The position numbers were made by a program, and so were the translations under genes. From assembly GCA_032378655.1 (NCBI GenBank), contig JAVYJS010000004.1, forward strand, positions 32,306 to 96,305: DNA of 64,000 nt, read 5' to 3'. This document shows, piece after piece, positions 9,675 through 18,978 of the stretch. Positions within the stretch are counted from its first letter, which is position 1. Each line of letters starts with the position of its first letter. Source of the DNA: Arsenophonus melophagi (GTDB lineage Bacteria; Pseudomonadota; Gammaproteobacteria; Enterobacterales; Enterobacteriaceae). The notes below the pieces were generated by a model. It made no database searches. It saw nothing but the letters and a program-made list of their open reading frames with translations, and was not told where the DNA came from.

Positions 9675-9714
9675 GAAAGATCTTAAAAAAAAGAAAATTT
9701 TTTTAAGATCTTTC
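9675..9714. repeat. Inverted repeat, 17-bp perfect arms, after tusA
   Basis: Arms 9675-9691 and 9698-9714. It starts 44 bases after the tusA stop and could end the tusA transcript. The A/T runs are inside the stem rather than after it. Confidence 0.9.
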
Positions 9715-9725
9715 AAGGCGAACAG

Positions 9726-9764
9726 AACATATTGTAACTACTCAGAAAGTAGTTACAATATGTT
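9726..9764. repeat. Inverted repeat, 17-bp perfect arms
   Basis: Arms 9726-9742 and 9748-9764 with a 5-base loop, directly after the previous hairpin, within former zntA. Confidence 0.93.
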
Positions 9765-10846
9765 AAAATATATTGCTTTAGATTTTCAGATCAAGCCCTG
9801 TTCTATTAATCTAGATAAAGATTTTTGTAAAATTATTGAACAGAAATAGGTTATGCTCTTTAGCATAACATTTTTAATATCTAAAATGTTGTAGCTTGTA
9901 AATAGTATTAAACGTATCATCAGAATAAGGGATTTATCTTGAGACACAAGATACATCAAATAGCTTATTATCCAAATTATGTACCCATGATAGATTCCTG
10001 GAATTTAAATTTTTTAAGTTTTTAATAATTAATATTAATTACCCTGTTCTGGCTAATATAATTATGGCCAGGCTTATTCGCTGCTTATACTAGAAATAGT
10101 TACTGTGCAATAACCTGTAAACAAATGGCTCCTTAATAGCTACACGCTTTAAATAGACTGAACATTTAAGTGTTAGTACTATGGAGCTTTAAAAATCATC
10201 CTTTAAGGGATGATACGCGTTGCTTTAATTCAAACATACAATTGTAATTGTCTTTCTCGAGTTATAGTGTTAGTTGTGATGATGTAAGTCACTTATTAAG
10301 TGATTTCAGAAGTATACACTTTGACAAAAAGCGTATTCTTAGCGTAAAATTACTCTACGCTTCTGATTTTAAAGCTTATAACTTTTATTGGTATGTGATA
10401 CTGAATACTTTAGCTTGCTTTAAAGTGATTTCCGCAGGAGCAGAAAATACTAAAGAAAGTGATAATTGATTCATAGACATGAAAGGCTATTTTGAATCAG
10501 ACATTCAAAGTGTTAATCGTACATTAAAATGTTGAGTAAAATAAAGAAAGGGAATCATAATAACTAATATAGCTATTACTATCCTAGTATAGTATACATT
10601 TAACTAAAATTATCAATATACTGTTCATTAATTGTAATGAATTCGTCATCTTACTAAATTACATAAATAAATTAATGAATTATCATAATTAAGCAATATT
10701 ATTATACCTCTTGTCTGATAGAGGTTCCAAGTATATGGCGCTTAGTACAAAATACAAAGCGCACCAAAAGTCTCATGCTTATATTATTCTTTAATAGGCT
10801 TAATGATCTTATTTACCCCTTATCAAAGCTATAATAGTCATTCAGA

Positions 10847-10874
10847 CAGTCTCTTCATCAGACTGAAGAGACTG
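10847..10874. repeat. Inverted repeat, 11-bp perfect arms
   Basis: Arms CAGTCTCTTCA and its exact complement with a 6-base loop. Within the former zntA region. Confidence 0.9.
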
Positions 10875-10937
10875 AAGGAAAATTTCAATAACATTGCTAT
10901 TTATAATTTCAGGATTGCAATCAATGTCATTGATCAA

Positions 10938-10980
10938 AGTTTAATCACTTGGCTTTCTGAAAAAGCCAAGTGATTAAACT
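10938..10980. repeat. Inverted repeat, 19-bp perfect arms
   Basis: Arms 10938-10956 and 10962-10980 around CTGAA. Within the former zntA region. Confidence 0.95.
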
Positions 10981-11183
10981 AATAATGCTTTAGGTATATC
11001 TTATTTTCCATGTAACTTGAATGTCATCTAAAAGATGCATAGTCAACACTATTGCAGCGGTTTTGCTACCATGAATCGTGCTCTTATTGTTCCTAAAGGT
11101 CTTAGTTTTTAAAAATAAAATAATTGTATCAAGCATATTGCTCTAATTATCATTTGCGAGGGTTTTATTAGCTTTAAAATAAA

Positions 11184-11215
11184 AAATTGCTCATTGATAT
11201 AGCAATGAGCAATTT
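11184..11215. repeat. Inverted repeat, 13-bp perfect arms
   Basis: Arms 11184-11196 and 11203-11215 with a 6-base loop. Confidence 0.9.
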
Positions 11216-11496
11216 CTACCATTGATTGATATTAATAATAGTAATAATACTAGGATTATAGTTATGAAATCATGATGCTACCTATGATTGCTTCTTACTC
11301 AACTATGTTGCGGTAAAAATTTAACTGAAGTTTTATAATAGTTTATTCTAAAACGTGAGGTTTATTATAATAAACGTCCAGAATCAATTTCACAGTTATA
11401 AGTAATATTATCATCTCTATTTTAGATTTTATACGCGTAATTTGCTGAAGCTATGCTGCTTTCCACCTAATGAATGCTATGACTCTCCTTTTCAAT

Positions 11497-11529
11497 TTTT
11501 ATCTTTGCTTTTCAAAAGCAAAGATAAAA
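11497..11529. repeat. Inverted repeat, 16-bp arms around one base
   Basis: A 33-base palindrome centred on one C at 11513. Confidence 0.93.
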
Positions 11530-11588
11530 TGCTAAATAGAAATATTTTACGCAAAAAGAAATTTTTTTGAAAAAGCTTGAAAGGAAGC

Positions 11589-11621
11589 CATGCTTTTCTC
11601 TTGTAAAGAGAAAAGCATGGG
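11589..11621. repeat. Inverted repeat, 15-bp perfect arms
   Basis: Arms 11589-11603 and 11607-11621 around GTA. It lies 94 bp downstream of the rsmD stop in rsmD orientation. Confidence 0.93.
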
Positions 11622-11714
11622 GTGAGAAAAGATTAAAAACTCAATTAAGCATAATAAAAGCCTAAACAAAACCTATTAACATTTTTAATGTTTATTATAT
11701 ATCATGCTTTTGGT

Positions 11715-12296
11715 TCATGATTCATGACGGTTATAAAGACTGTAGGAAACTTTTCCTGCAACTTTTTTACGATGAAGCTGCCAATTTTTAGGTAAAGTAG
11801 CTAAATTAGCTTCTGCTTCTGCCTCAACATAGATCCAACAATTTTTAGTTAACCACCCATTCTCTTCCAAGAGAGAAGCTGTTTTTTGCAGTAGATTTTT
11901 ACGAAAAGATGGATCAAGAAAAATAACATCATAGACAGTACTGGAATGTGCTAAATAGTTTAATGTATTGCTATTAATTACTTGCACATTTTCTGCTTGT
12001 AATTGATTTAAAATAGCTACAAGTAGTTTTACTATAGGGCGTTTTAATTCAATTAAGGTAGCTGAAGCAGCATTGCGAGAAAGTGCTTCAATAGCTAAAG
12101 CGCCACTACCAGCAAAGCAGTCAAGACAGCGAGCTTCTCGAATAACAGGCATTAACCAATTAAATACAGTTTCTCTAATCCTATTTGTTGTTGGACGTAA
12201 ATCAATACTATTGTAAACAGGTAGTTTACGTCCTCTCCACTTTCCGCCAATGATACGAATTTGTCCATATGATGCAGATGGTATTTTTTTTGCCAT
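11715..12296 (-). CDS. rsmD: 16S rRNA (guanine966-N2)-methyltransferase
   Basis: RsmD methylates G966 of 16S rRNA during 30S assembly. The ATG at 12296 gives 193 residues (E. coli 198). The frame is open to 12362, but that part has no homologous sequence and is largely encoded by a palindrome. The SAM-binding motif LDCFAGSGALAIEALSR is intact. The catalytic (D/N)PP(F/Y) tetrad reads DPSF instead of DPPF, an unusual change in the active-site loop, and the short acidic C-terminus is missing. Activity may be reduced. It diverges from ftsY as in E. coli. Confidence 0.92.
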   Translation of the reverse strand: MAKKIPSASYGQIRIIGGKWRGRKLPVYNSIDLRPTTNRIRETVFNWLMPVIREARCLDCFAGSGALAIEALSRNAASATLIELKRPIVKLLVAILNQLQAENVQVINSNTLNYLAHSSTVYDVIFLDPSFRKNLLQKTASLLEENGWLTKNCWIYVEAEAEANLATLPKNWQLHRKKVAGKVSYSLYNRHES

Positions 12297-12330
12297 AATT
12301 TCATAGCTTATTGATAAAAGTTTGTTAATA

Positions 12331-12368
12331 TAATAGATGCTATCAATAAATATTGATAGCATCTATTA
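12331..12368. repeat. 18-bp inverted repeat between rsmD and ftsY
   Basis: Arms 12331-12348 and 12351-12368 are perfect with a 2-base centre. It fills the 158-bp divergent promoter region of rsmD and ftsY, 34 bp upstream of the rsmD start. It could be an operator or a leader hairpin, but it resembles the other palindromes of this genome. Confidence 0.93.
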
Positions 12369-12454
12369 GATGATAGACTGTTTAATATAGTTTATTATCG
12401 ACATGCGACTTGAAAACAGTAGAAAGTATTATACTCAATCAATAGATTATCGCA

Positions 12455-13435
12455 GTGAAAGAAATAAATAAACAAAAAAAAATACCATCGATACAACAGC
12501 ACAAAAATCTAGAAAAAGAGCATTTCTTTTCGCGCTTAAAGCATGGGTTATTAAAAACTCAGAAAAGTATTAGTGTCGATTTTTTTAGTGCTTTTCACAG
12601 CAAAAAAATCAATGATGATTTATTCAATGAATTAGAAGAACAACTTGTAATAGCTGATGTTGGAATAGAAACAACGCAAAAAATTATAGATCGCTTAACT
12701 ACTCATGCTAAGCGTAAAGAGTTGAATGATGCTACAATGCTTTATGGCAAATTACGTGATGAGATGGTTAAGATTTTATCTGTTGTTGAAAAGCCATTAA
12801 TTACAGAAAATAAGTTACCTTATATAATATTGATAGTTGGGGTTAATGGGGTTGGTAAAACCACAACAATTGGTAAGTTATCCCATCAATATAAGATGCA
12901 AGGTAAATCAATTATGTTAGCCGCTGGAGATACATTTAGAGCAGCAGCTCTTGAGCAATTACAAGTTTGGGGTGTGAGAAACAATATTCCTATTGTTGCT
13001 CAACATCTTGGTGCTGAATCTGCATCAGTTATTTTTGATGCTATTCAGTCGGCAAAAGCAAAAGGGATAGACATATTGATTGCAGATACTGCAGGACGCT
13101 TGCAAAACAAAACCTATTTGATGGAAGAGTTAAAAAAAATTGTTAGAGTTATTCGAACCATTGATCCAGGCGCACCTCATGAAGTAATGTTAATTTTAGA
13201 TGCATGTGCTGGCCAAAATGCAATTAATCAAGTTAAAAGTTTTCATGAGACAGTTAGTGTAACTGGCATTAGTTTAACTAAAATGGATGGCACCGCTAAA
13301 GGTGGTGTGATTTTTGCTATCGCTGATCAGTTTAAGATCCCAATTCGTTATATTGGGATTGGCGAAGGAATCGATGATCTCCGGCCATTTTTAGTGAACG
13401 ATTTCATCGAAGCACTTTTAGTCCGAAAAGGATGA
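12455..13435 (+). CDS. ftsY: Signal recognition particle receptor FtsY (NG core)
   Basis: FtsY docks the SRP-ribosome complex at the inner membrane, and its GTPase activity triggers cargo transfer to the translocon. Only 326 residues against 497 in E. coli: the long acidic A domain is gone, leaving about 25 basic residues before the N domain. The G domain is intact: GVNGVGKTT (129-137), DTFRAAA, DTAGR (211-215), TKMDG (275-279) and the closing GEGIDDLRPF. The start is a GTG with a poor ribosome binding site. It overlaps or abuts ftsE and is the first gene of ftsYEX. Confidence 0.94.
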   Translation: MKEINKQKKIPSIQQHKNLEKEHFFSRLKHGLLKTQKSISVDFFSAFHSKKINDDLFNELEEQLVIADVGIETTQKIIDRLTTHAKRKELNDATMLYGKLRDEMVKILSVVEKPLITENKLPYIILIVGVNGVGKTTTIGKLSHQYKMQGKSIMLAAGDTFRAAALEQLQVWGVRNNIPIVAQHLGAESASVIFDAIQSAKAKGIDILIADTAGRLQNKTYLMEELKKIVRVIRTIDPGAPHEVMLILDACAGQNAINQVKSFHETVSVTGISLTKMDGTAKGGVIFAIADQFKIPIRYIGIGEGIDDLRPFLVNDFIEALLVRKG

Positions 13436-13440
13436 AACCA

Positions 13441-14106
13441 ATGATTCGCTTTGAAGATGTTAGCACAGCGTATCGCTGTGGTAAGCAAGCATTCCAGGGA
13501 ATTGATTTTCACATTCATCATGGAGAAATGGCATTTCTTTCCGGCCAGTCTGGAACTGGAAAGAGTACTGTATTAAAATTAATTTATGGTATTGAACGTT
13601 CAAGTAATGGCCATATTTGGTTTTGTGGTCACGATATTAGCCGTTTAAAAAAATGGGAAATCCCATTTTTACGTCGACAAATAGGTATGATTTTTCAAGA
13701 TTACAATTTGTTATTTGATAGAAACGTTTATGATAATGTTTCTATGCCTCTGATTATTGCCGGAACAAGCTCTAAGGATATTCGTCGTAGAGTTTATGCT
13801 GCGCTAGATAAAGTTGGTTTACTTAATAGTGCAAAACATTATCCAATGCAATTATCAAGTGGTGAACAAAAACTGGTAGTAATAGCTAGAGCAATTGTTA
13901 ATAAACCTAATGTTTTACTAGCAGATGAACCTACTGGTAATTTAGATTATGAATTATCTAAGGGTATTATACGCTTATTTGAAGAATTTAATCGCGTTGG
14001 TGTAACCGTTTTAATTGCCACTCATAATCTAGAGCTTATTGTACATCGTCAATATGCTATTCTGACATTAACCGAAGGCAGAATAATAAGAGGCTACAAT
14101 GAATAA
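13441..14106 (+). CDS. ftsE: Cell division ATP-binding protein FtsE
   Basis: FtsE is the ATPase of the FtsEX complex, which activates septal peptidoglycan hydrolases. From the ATG at 13441 it has 221 residues (E. coli 222) and aligns from MIRFE. An earlier in-frame ATG at 13432 overlaps the ftsY stop but sits too close to the AAAGGA site. Walker A is GQSGTGKST (35-43), Walker B VLLADEP and the switch His is in ATHN. The ABC signature is altered, LSSGEQKLV where E. coli has LSGGEQQRV, which may lower ATPase activity. Confidence 0.94.
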   Translation: MIRFEDVSTAYRCGKQAFQGIDFHIHHGEMAFLSGQSGTGKSTVLKLIYGIERSSNGHIWFCGHDISRLKKWEIPFLRRQIGMIFQDYNLLFDRNVYDNVSMPLIIAGTSSKDIRRRVYAALDKVGLLNSAKHYPMQLSSGEQKLVVIARAIVNKPNVLLADEPTGNLDYELSKGIIRLFEEFNRVGVTVLIATHNLELIVHRQYAILTLTEGRIIRGYNE

Positions 14107-15058
14107 AAAAACTATTCATATAATGGTTAAAAGCAAGGTATTAAAAATAGGTTGTGGAGAACAATGGCGATATGCGTGGGTAAATACATTAGGAGATATG
14201 TTTCGTAAGCCTTTAGCTACATCTTTAACGATTACTGTTATCGCAATCTCAATCACTCTTCCAAGTCTTTTTTATATTTTTTGGAAAAATGCTTTACAAG
14301 CATCGCAAAAATGGTATCCAAGACCACAATTAACGGTTTTTTTCGATAAACTCTTAAATAAACAAGGTATTGAACAAACAGTAGCTAATCTTAGCCAATT
14401 ACATGGTATTAAAAGTGCTCATTACCTATCGCGAGAAGAAGTTATGATTGAATTTCGAAATTGGGCGGGATTTGCTTCGGCATTAGATCTTTTAGAAGAA
14501 AATTCTTTTCCAGCAGTAGTAATTGTAACACCTAAAATTGACTTTCCAAGTTTACAGTCATTAAACAATCTGCGCAATAAAATCAATAAATTACCGGGCA
14601 TTGAAGATGTTCGTATGGATGATAATTGGTTTATCCGATTAGTTTCACTAACTGGTTTGATTAGGCAGCTTGCATTCATTATTGGTATTTTAATGGTTAT
14701 TGCAGTATTTTTAGTGATAGGGAATAGTATCAGACTCGATATTTGTGCTCATATCGATACAATTAATGTCATGAAGTTGATTGGCGCAACAGATGGTTTC
14801 ATTATGCGTCCGTTTTTAAACGGTGGTATTATAATTGGATTTTTTGGGGCTTTACTATCATTAATACTTTCTGCATTCATAATATGGCAATTAACTGACA
14901 TTGTGGCTCGTGTAGCCGGCGTCTTTGGTACTACATTTCATATTCAATGGCTGTTTTGGGATGAAGTATTATTAGTATTACTAGTTACCATAATGATCAG
15001 CTGGTTATCGGCTTGGTGTGCTACAGTACAACACTTAAGATATCTTACTCAAGAGTGA
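14099..15058 (+). CDS. ftsX: Cell division protein FtsX
   Basis: FtsX is the membrane subunit of FtsEX and passes ATP-driven motion to EnvC and the amidases at the septum. It has 319 residues against 352 in E. coli, with the difference at the cytoplasmic N-terminus. Topology is typical: one membrane segment near 44-64, a large periplasmic loop, then three segments between about 190 and 310. It overlaps ftsE by 8 bases, so translation is coupled. Confidence 0.94.
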   Translation: MNKKTIHIMVKSKVLKIGCGEQWRYAWVNTLGDMFRKPLATSLTITVIAISITLPSLFYIFWKNALQASQKWYPRPQLTVFFDKLLNKQGIEQTVANLSQLHGIKSAHYLSREEVMIEFRNWAGFASALDLLEENSFPAVVIVTPKIDFPSLQSLNNLRNKINKLPGIEDVRMDDNWFIRLVSLTGLIRQLAFIIGILMVIAVFLVIGNSIRLDICAHIDTINVMKLIGATDGFIMRPFLNGGIIIGFFGALLSLILSAFIIWQLTDIVARVAGVFGTTFHIQWLFWDEVLLVLLVTIMISWLSAWCATVQHLRYLTQE

Positions 15059-15262
15059 TCATTCTGGCTCACAAATGATCAGATAATCAGTAGTGAACTG
15101 TTACCTTGTATCCCAGGTGAAGTGAGGCTGTAATGTCCTTACAGTTTAGATAATTGCTTGGATATCAAGCATCATCAATTTACTCTATATCAGATTACAT
15201 TAGGTGATAAAAGGGAATTCTCTTCAAAAATAAACAGTTAATTGCATTCCAAGAGGATATCA

Positions 15263-16117
15263 ATGACGAAAGATATGCAATCATTAGCATTAATTCCACA
15301 AGGTAGAATTGAAGCGTATGTGCGATCAGCTAATGCTTATCCGATGTTAACAGCGGAAGAAGAGCACGAATATGCAAAACGGCTGCATTATCATGGTGAT
15401 TTACATGCAGCTAAAAAGCTTATTCTCTCTCATTTACGTTTTGTTATTCATATCGCACGCAATTATTCAGGTTATGGCTTACCACAAGCAGATCTAATCC
15501 AAGAAGGGAATATTGGCCTAATGAAAGCCGTTCGTCGTTTTAATCCTGAAGTTGGTGTGCGTTTAGTTTCATTTGCCATTCATTGGATCAAAGCTGAAAT
15601 TCATGAATATGTATTGCGTAATTGGCGGATAGTGAAAGTTGCAACAACAAAAGCGCAACGTAAGCTTTTTTTTAATTTACGTAAGAATAAAAAACGTATA
15701 GGTTGGTTCAATCAAACTGAAGTAGACATAGTTGCCAAGGAATTGGGTGTAACCATTAAAGATGTTCGTGAAATGGAATCACGAATGGCCGCACAGGATA
15801 TGGTGTTTGATATGAATGATGATGATCGAGGCGAAAATACGACTATTGCGCCGATTTTATATCTACAGGATAAGTCTTCCGATTTTGCAGATAGTATTGA
15901 GGAAGATAATTGGGAAAACCATACTACAGATAAATTGGTACAAGCACTGGCATCATTAGATGAACGTAGTCAGGATATCATCCGTGCGCGTTGGTTAAAT
16001 GATGAAAATAAAAATACTTTACAGGATTTAGCTGACAAATATCGCGTATCTGCTGAAAGAGTGCGGCAATTAGAAAAAAATGCTATGAAAAAAATTCGTT
16101 TAGTAATGGAGGCTTAA
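15263..16117 (+). CDS. rpoH: RNA polymerase sigma-32 (heat shock sigma factor)
   Basis: RpoH directs transcription of chaperone and protease genes. From the ATG at 15263, behind an AAGAGGA site, it has 284 residues, the same as E. coli. The frame is open from a TTG at 15242 but the extra residues are not homologous. Region 2 (ADLIQEGNIGLMKAVRRFNP, then the basic, aromatic segment for -10 binding) is nearly invariant. The RpoH box QRKLFFNLRK and the region 4 helix (ERVRQLEKNAM) are present. It lies after ftsYEX as in E. coli. Confidence 0.96.
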   Translation: MTKDMQSLALIPQGRIEAYVRSANAYPMLTAEEEHEYAKRLHYHGDLHAAKKLILSHLRFVIHIARNYSGYGLPQADLIQEGNIGLMKAVRRFNPEVGVRLVSFAIHWIKAEIHEYVLRNWRIVKVATTKAQRKLFFNLRKNKKRIGWFNQTEVDIVAKELGVTIKDVREMESRMAAQDMVFDMNDDDRGENTTIAPILYLQDKSSDFADSIEEDNWENHTTDKLVQALASLDERSQDIIRARWLNDENKNTLQDLADKYRVSAERVRQLEKNAMKKIRLVMEA

Positions 16118-16249
16118 AGTGATCCTGTTTGCAGGCAATATATTTGAACAATAGAAGAAAAGTAGAATATAATAGAACATCTATATAAATTGTTAGCTTG
16201 TAACAATCTACGTGTACTTTTTATCACAATTGATTTTGAATATATTTGC

Positions 16250-16282
16250 AATATCAATTGAATATAGTATTCAATTGATATT
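16250..16282. repeat. Inverted repeat, 15-bp perfect arms, after rpoH
   Basis: Arms 16250-16264 and 16268-16282 around TAG, 133 bp past the rpoH stop. Confidence 0.92.
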
Positions 16283-16649
16283 TAGTGATTCGCACTTTTT
16301 TTTAAAGCAAGTATAAGTACGGATTTAATTTCTATAGAAATACTGATCACTACATTAGCAATTGCTAATAGTGAGAATATAGCTTGATAAGCTATTTTGG
16401 TGTACAAGAGAAAACATTATAGATAAGGCATAATGCCCCTACATATATACCATATAATGTTTTGTATTCGTTGTCTTAATTAACCTTACACCATAACTTG
16501 ATTATGGTGATAATTATAATCCATGCTTTTTAATAAAAAAAGCATGTGTGCAGTTTTTATTACTAGGGTTGTTTCTGTAAAACACTAATGCTTTTATCAT
16601 TACTTAATAATGATGGATTTTATATCCATCTCATTCTATAATAAACTTA

Positions 16650-17520
16650 TTCTTCTATTGATTAGGTCAATTTAAACTTTTTATTAGTTAGTCATGATAA
16701 CAACTATTGCTTATCTAGCTAATTTCCTATGTTTAAAGTAAAACACTTGACTTTGTTAACCCCATAATTCTTCTGAATTCTTTCTTAAAAAGAAAGCTAG
16801 GATTGTAGCAATAAAATTGCTCATTGGAGATCTTTCGGTTGATTGTATTCCAAAGAAAGAATTTATATTAAAGAACTTATGTTTCAGTAATACTATTTTT
16901 TAGCTTTTTATGGCTATAAAAAGCTTGTAAGATCTGTATTGATACCAATAGATTGATTGACTCTATTGTTGTTAAAGATATGGTTATTATGCTAATTTGA
17001 ACTAAAACGACAATCGATCATATTTTCTTTTAAAATTAAGCTCTATAATTATTTTATAGATAGCAAGGTTAGGAAGTTGACCCAGTATCTCAACAATGAG
17101 CCCAGATCAAAATAATATTGACTAAAACAGGAATTTTAGAATGCTAGTCTGCAGCTAGCAGATATCTATGTTTTAAACATAGTATCGAGCAGATACTACC
17201 CATCCAATGCTTGTTCCTAATTTTATCTTCTATTTTATTCAACTTTAGGCGCAATAATTGTTCCTCATCACAAATTGGTGATGAAGTATGATGAATATAC
17301 TGCGTAATATTGCTTGTCATCCAATAAACTAATAATGCTCTTATCTTCTCAAGAGAAGATAAGAGCATTATTAGTTTACTTAGTTTACATTGAATATATA
17401 AGTTATTCTAATAATTTTAAATAAACTCTAACTGCTGTCGTTAATCTTTTCCTGCAGCTTTTTGGTTCTAAATATGTAGAATATAACAGTATTTTTATGT
17501 AAAGGCATCAATCTTCATTG
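16650..17520 (-). pseudogene. prmA: prmA (ribosomal protein L11 methyltransferase) remnant
   Basis: prmA follows panF in enterobacteria, and the remnant is in the same place and strand. At 17230-17201 the translation EDKIRNKHWM matches PrmA EDKDWEREWM. Around 17115-17060 the DNA (GGGCTCATTG, ACTGGGTCA, ACTTCCTAACC) follows the coding for LDPGLAFGTGTHPTTSL with indels and stops. Spacing between anchors fits PrmA. A 74-codon open frame at 17144-17368 is just a surviving piece of this gene. The 5' part has been overwritten by a 26-bp inverted repeat. Limits are approximate. Confidence 0.65.
17325..17378. repeat. Inverted repeat, 26-bp perfect arms
   Basis: Arms 17325-17350 and 17353-17378 with only AA between them: a 54-base palindrome. 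It sits inside the prmA remnant, about 160 bp beyond the panF stop. Confidence 0.96.
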
Positions 17521-17538
17521 AGATTATGGATTCTCCCT

Positions 17539-18978
17539 TCATTCCATCGTTATGGATAAAAATTTCTCGCCAAAAAAATTACCAATTAAAAAAGCCATTA
17601 AACTCAATGATAGTGATGGTATAATGTGATGAAAATTTGATATTTTTATATCAAAGGCTATCATTAATATATAAGACAATGCACCGATAATCATTGAACT
17701 TAATGCTCCAAAACTGTTTGCTCTTTTCCAATAAAGTCCAAATATTAATGGCCAAAAAAAAACAGCTTGTAATCCTCCAAAAGCTAATAAATTTAACCAA
17801 ATAATCATTTTTGGTGGGCGCCAAGCAGCTATTAATAATAAAAGACTAAAAATGAAGGTAGAAACATTTGCGATCCGGTTTAATTTTTTCTGTTTTTTTA
17901 TCTCAAATGGTACAACGTTTAAATATAAATCTTTTATGATAGTTGCTGAAGCTTGAAGCAAGTTTGAATTAATTGTTGACATGATAGCAGCAATCGGAGC
18001 CGCTAAAAAAATGCCTGCAGCAAATGGAGGTAAAATTGTGATAAATAATGTTGGTATAACCTGATCCGGGATAGTTAAAGTAGGTAAAATAGCTCGGCTT
18101 AATGCTCCTGATACATGCATTCCTAATATTATGATTACCATTACAATGGTGCCGATAATAATACCATGGTGCATCGCTTGGCTATTTTTATAAGAAATGC
18201 AGCGAATAGCAATATTTGGTAATCCAATGACCCCAAAACAAATTAACACCCATAATGAAAAAATAAATGGAATGCTAAACAGATCATCAGCACCTTGTGG
18301 TGCAATCAGGTTTGGATCAATTGCTTTTAATGCCTCTGTTGCTACAGTCAATCCTCCAGCTCTGTGAATAGTAGCAGCTAGCAAAATAATGGTTCCTAAT
18401 AACATAACAAAGCCCTGTAAGGTATCGTTTAGAACGCTTGCTCTAAATCCGCCAAAGGCTGTGTAACATCCAATAGAGATACCAAATATTAGTAGCCCTA
18501 TTTCATAGGGAATATTTATTGCTGTTTCTAATAGACGAGCTCCTCCAATAAATTGAACTGTCATCGCACAAAAGAAAGAGATGAGCAGGCTAATGCTAGC
18601 AAGGCATACTAAAAAACGGCTTTGAAAACGCGCATATAGCATATCATTGAGTGTTACTGCATTATAGCGACGTGCCAATATGGCAAATTTTTTCCCTAAT
18701 ACACCAAGCGATAGCCAAATATTAGGAACCTGAATTAAGGCAAGCAGTACCCAACCTAGGCCATATTTGTAAGCTGCTCCAGGTCCACCTATGAAAGAGC
18801 TTGCGCTAATATAGGTTGCTGTAATAGTCATTGCTAAAACTACACCACCCATAGATCGATTATCTAGAAAATATTCATATAAAAATTCGCCTTTTTGGCG
18901 CCTTCGATAGGCATAAACAGATAGTAAAAACACTAATAATAAATAACCGATAAACGGTAAAAGAATTTCAATTTGCAT
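17539..18978 (-). CDS. panF: Sodium/pantothenate symporter
   Basis: PanF imports pantothenate with sodium across the inner membrane and belongs to the solute:sodium symporter family. The 479 residues (483 in E. coli) form about 12-13 hydrophobic segments with the family pattern, including the FIGGPGAAYKYGLGW loop and TAFGGFRASVLNDTLQGF. It overlaps yhdT by 11 bases. Retention suggests the cell takes pantothenate for coenzyme A from its host or a partner, though the biosynthetic genes could lie elsewhere. Confidence 0.93.
   Translation of the reverse strand: MQIEILLPFIGYLLLVFLLSVYAYRRRQKGEFLYEYFLDNRSMGGVVLAMTITATYISASSFIGGPGAAYKYGLGWVLLALIQVPNIWLSLGVLGKKFAILARRYNAVTLNDMLYARFQSRFLVCLASISLLISFFCAMTVQFIGGARLLETAINIPYEIGLLIFGISIGCYTAFGGFRASVLNDTLQGFVMLLGTIILLAATIHRAGGLTVATEALKAIDPNLIAPQGADDLFSIPFIFSLWVLICFGVIGLPNIAIRCISYKNSQAMHHGIIIGTIVMVIIILGMHVSGALSRAILPTLTIPDQVIPTLFITILPPFAAGIFLAAPIAAIMSTINSNLLQASATIIKDLYLNVVPFEIKKQKKLNRIANVSTFIFSLLLLIAAWRPPKMIIWLNLLAFGGLQAVFFWPLIFGLYWKRANSFGALSSMIIGALSYILMIAFDIKISNFHHIIPSLSLSLMAFLIGNFFGEKFLSITME

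Larger units (their letters stand above)
9640..11650 (-). pseudogene. zntA: zntA (Zn/Cd/Pb P-type ATPase) remnant
   Basis: Two anchors lie in the correct order and at about the expected spacing. At 10763-10692 the translation CALYFVLSAIYLEPL followed by SDK matches ZntA GALIKGGAALEQL before the phosphorylation motif DKTGT, with a small deletion. At 9998-9961 GGAATCTATCATGGGTA and TTTGGATAATAAGC match the DNA for GIAMGSGTDVALETA. Multiple stops and frameshifts. Outer limits are extrapolated from gene order and ZntA length. Metal-efflux loss is typical of host-restricted bacteria. Confidence 0.55.
9631..11714. other. Gene graveyard between tusA and rsmD
   Basis: Two kilobases without an intact gene. 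E. coli has zntA, yhhN, yhhM and yhhL here. Degraded zntA is detectable on the minus strand. The stretch is unusually dense in inverted repeats (9675, 9726, 10847, 10938, 11184, 11497, 11589). Confidence 0.75.
16118..17538. other. Gene gap between rpoH and panF
   Basis: Convergent 1.4-kb gap. The panF-proximal part is the decayed prmA gene, listed separately. The rpoH-proximal part holds small hairpins, including ATTAGCAATTGCTAAT, a perfect 16-base palindrome at 16354-16369, a 10-bp-arm hairpin near 16522-16546 and a 15-bp inverted repeat at 16250. No rpoH terminator with a T-tract is evident. Confidence 0.7.

Noticed and set aside
10248..10469. 73-codon open frame on the plus strand between tusA and rsmD
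   Set aside because: TTG start, no ribosome binding site, no recognisable domain, and it overlaps the zntA remnant on the other strand.
17144..17368. 74-codon open frame on the minus strand
   Set aside because: It is a fragment of the prmA pseudogene with its first codons contributed by a palindrome; it lacks a ribosome binding site and the rest of the enzyme.
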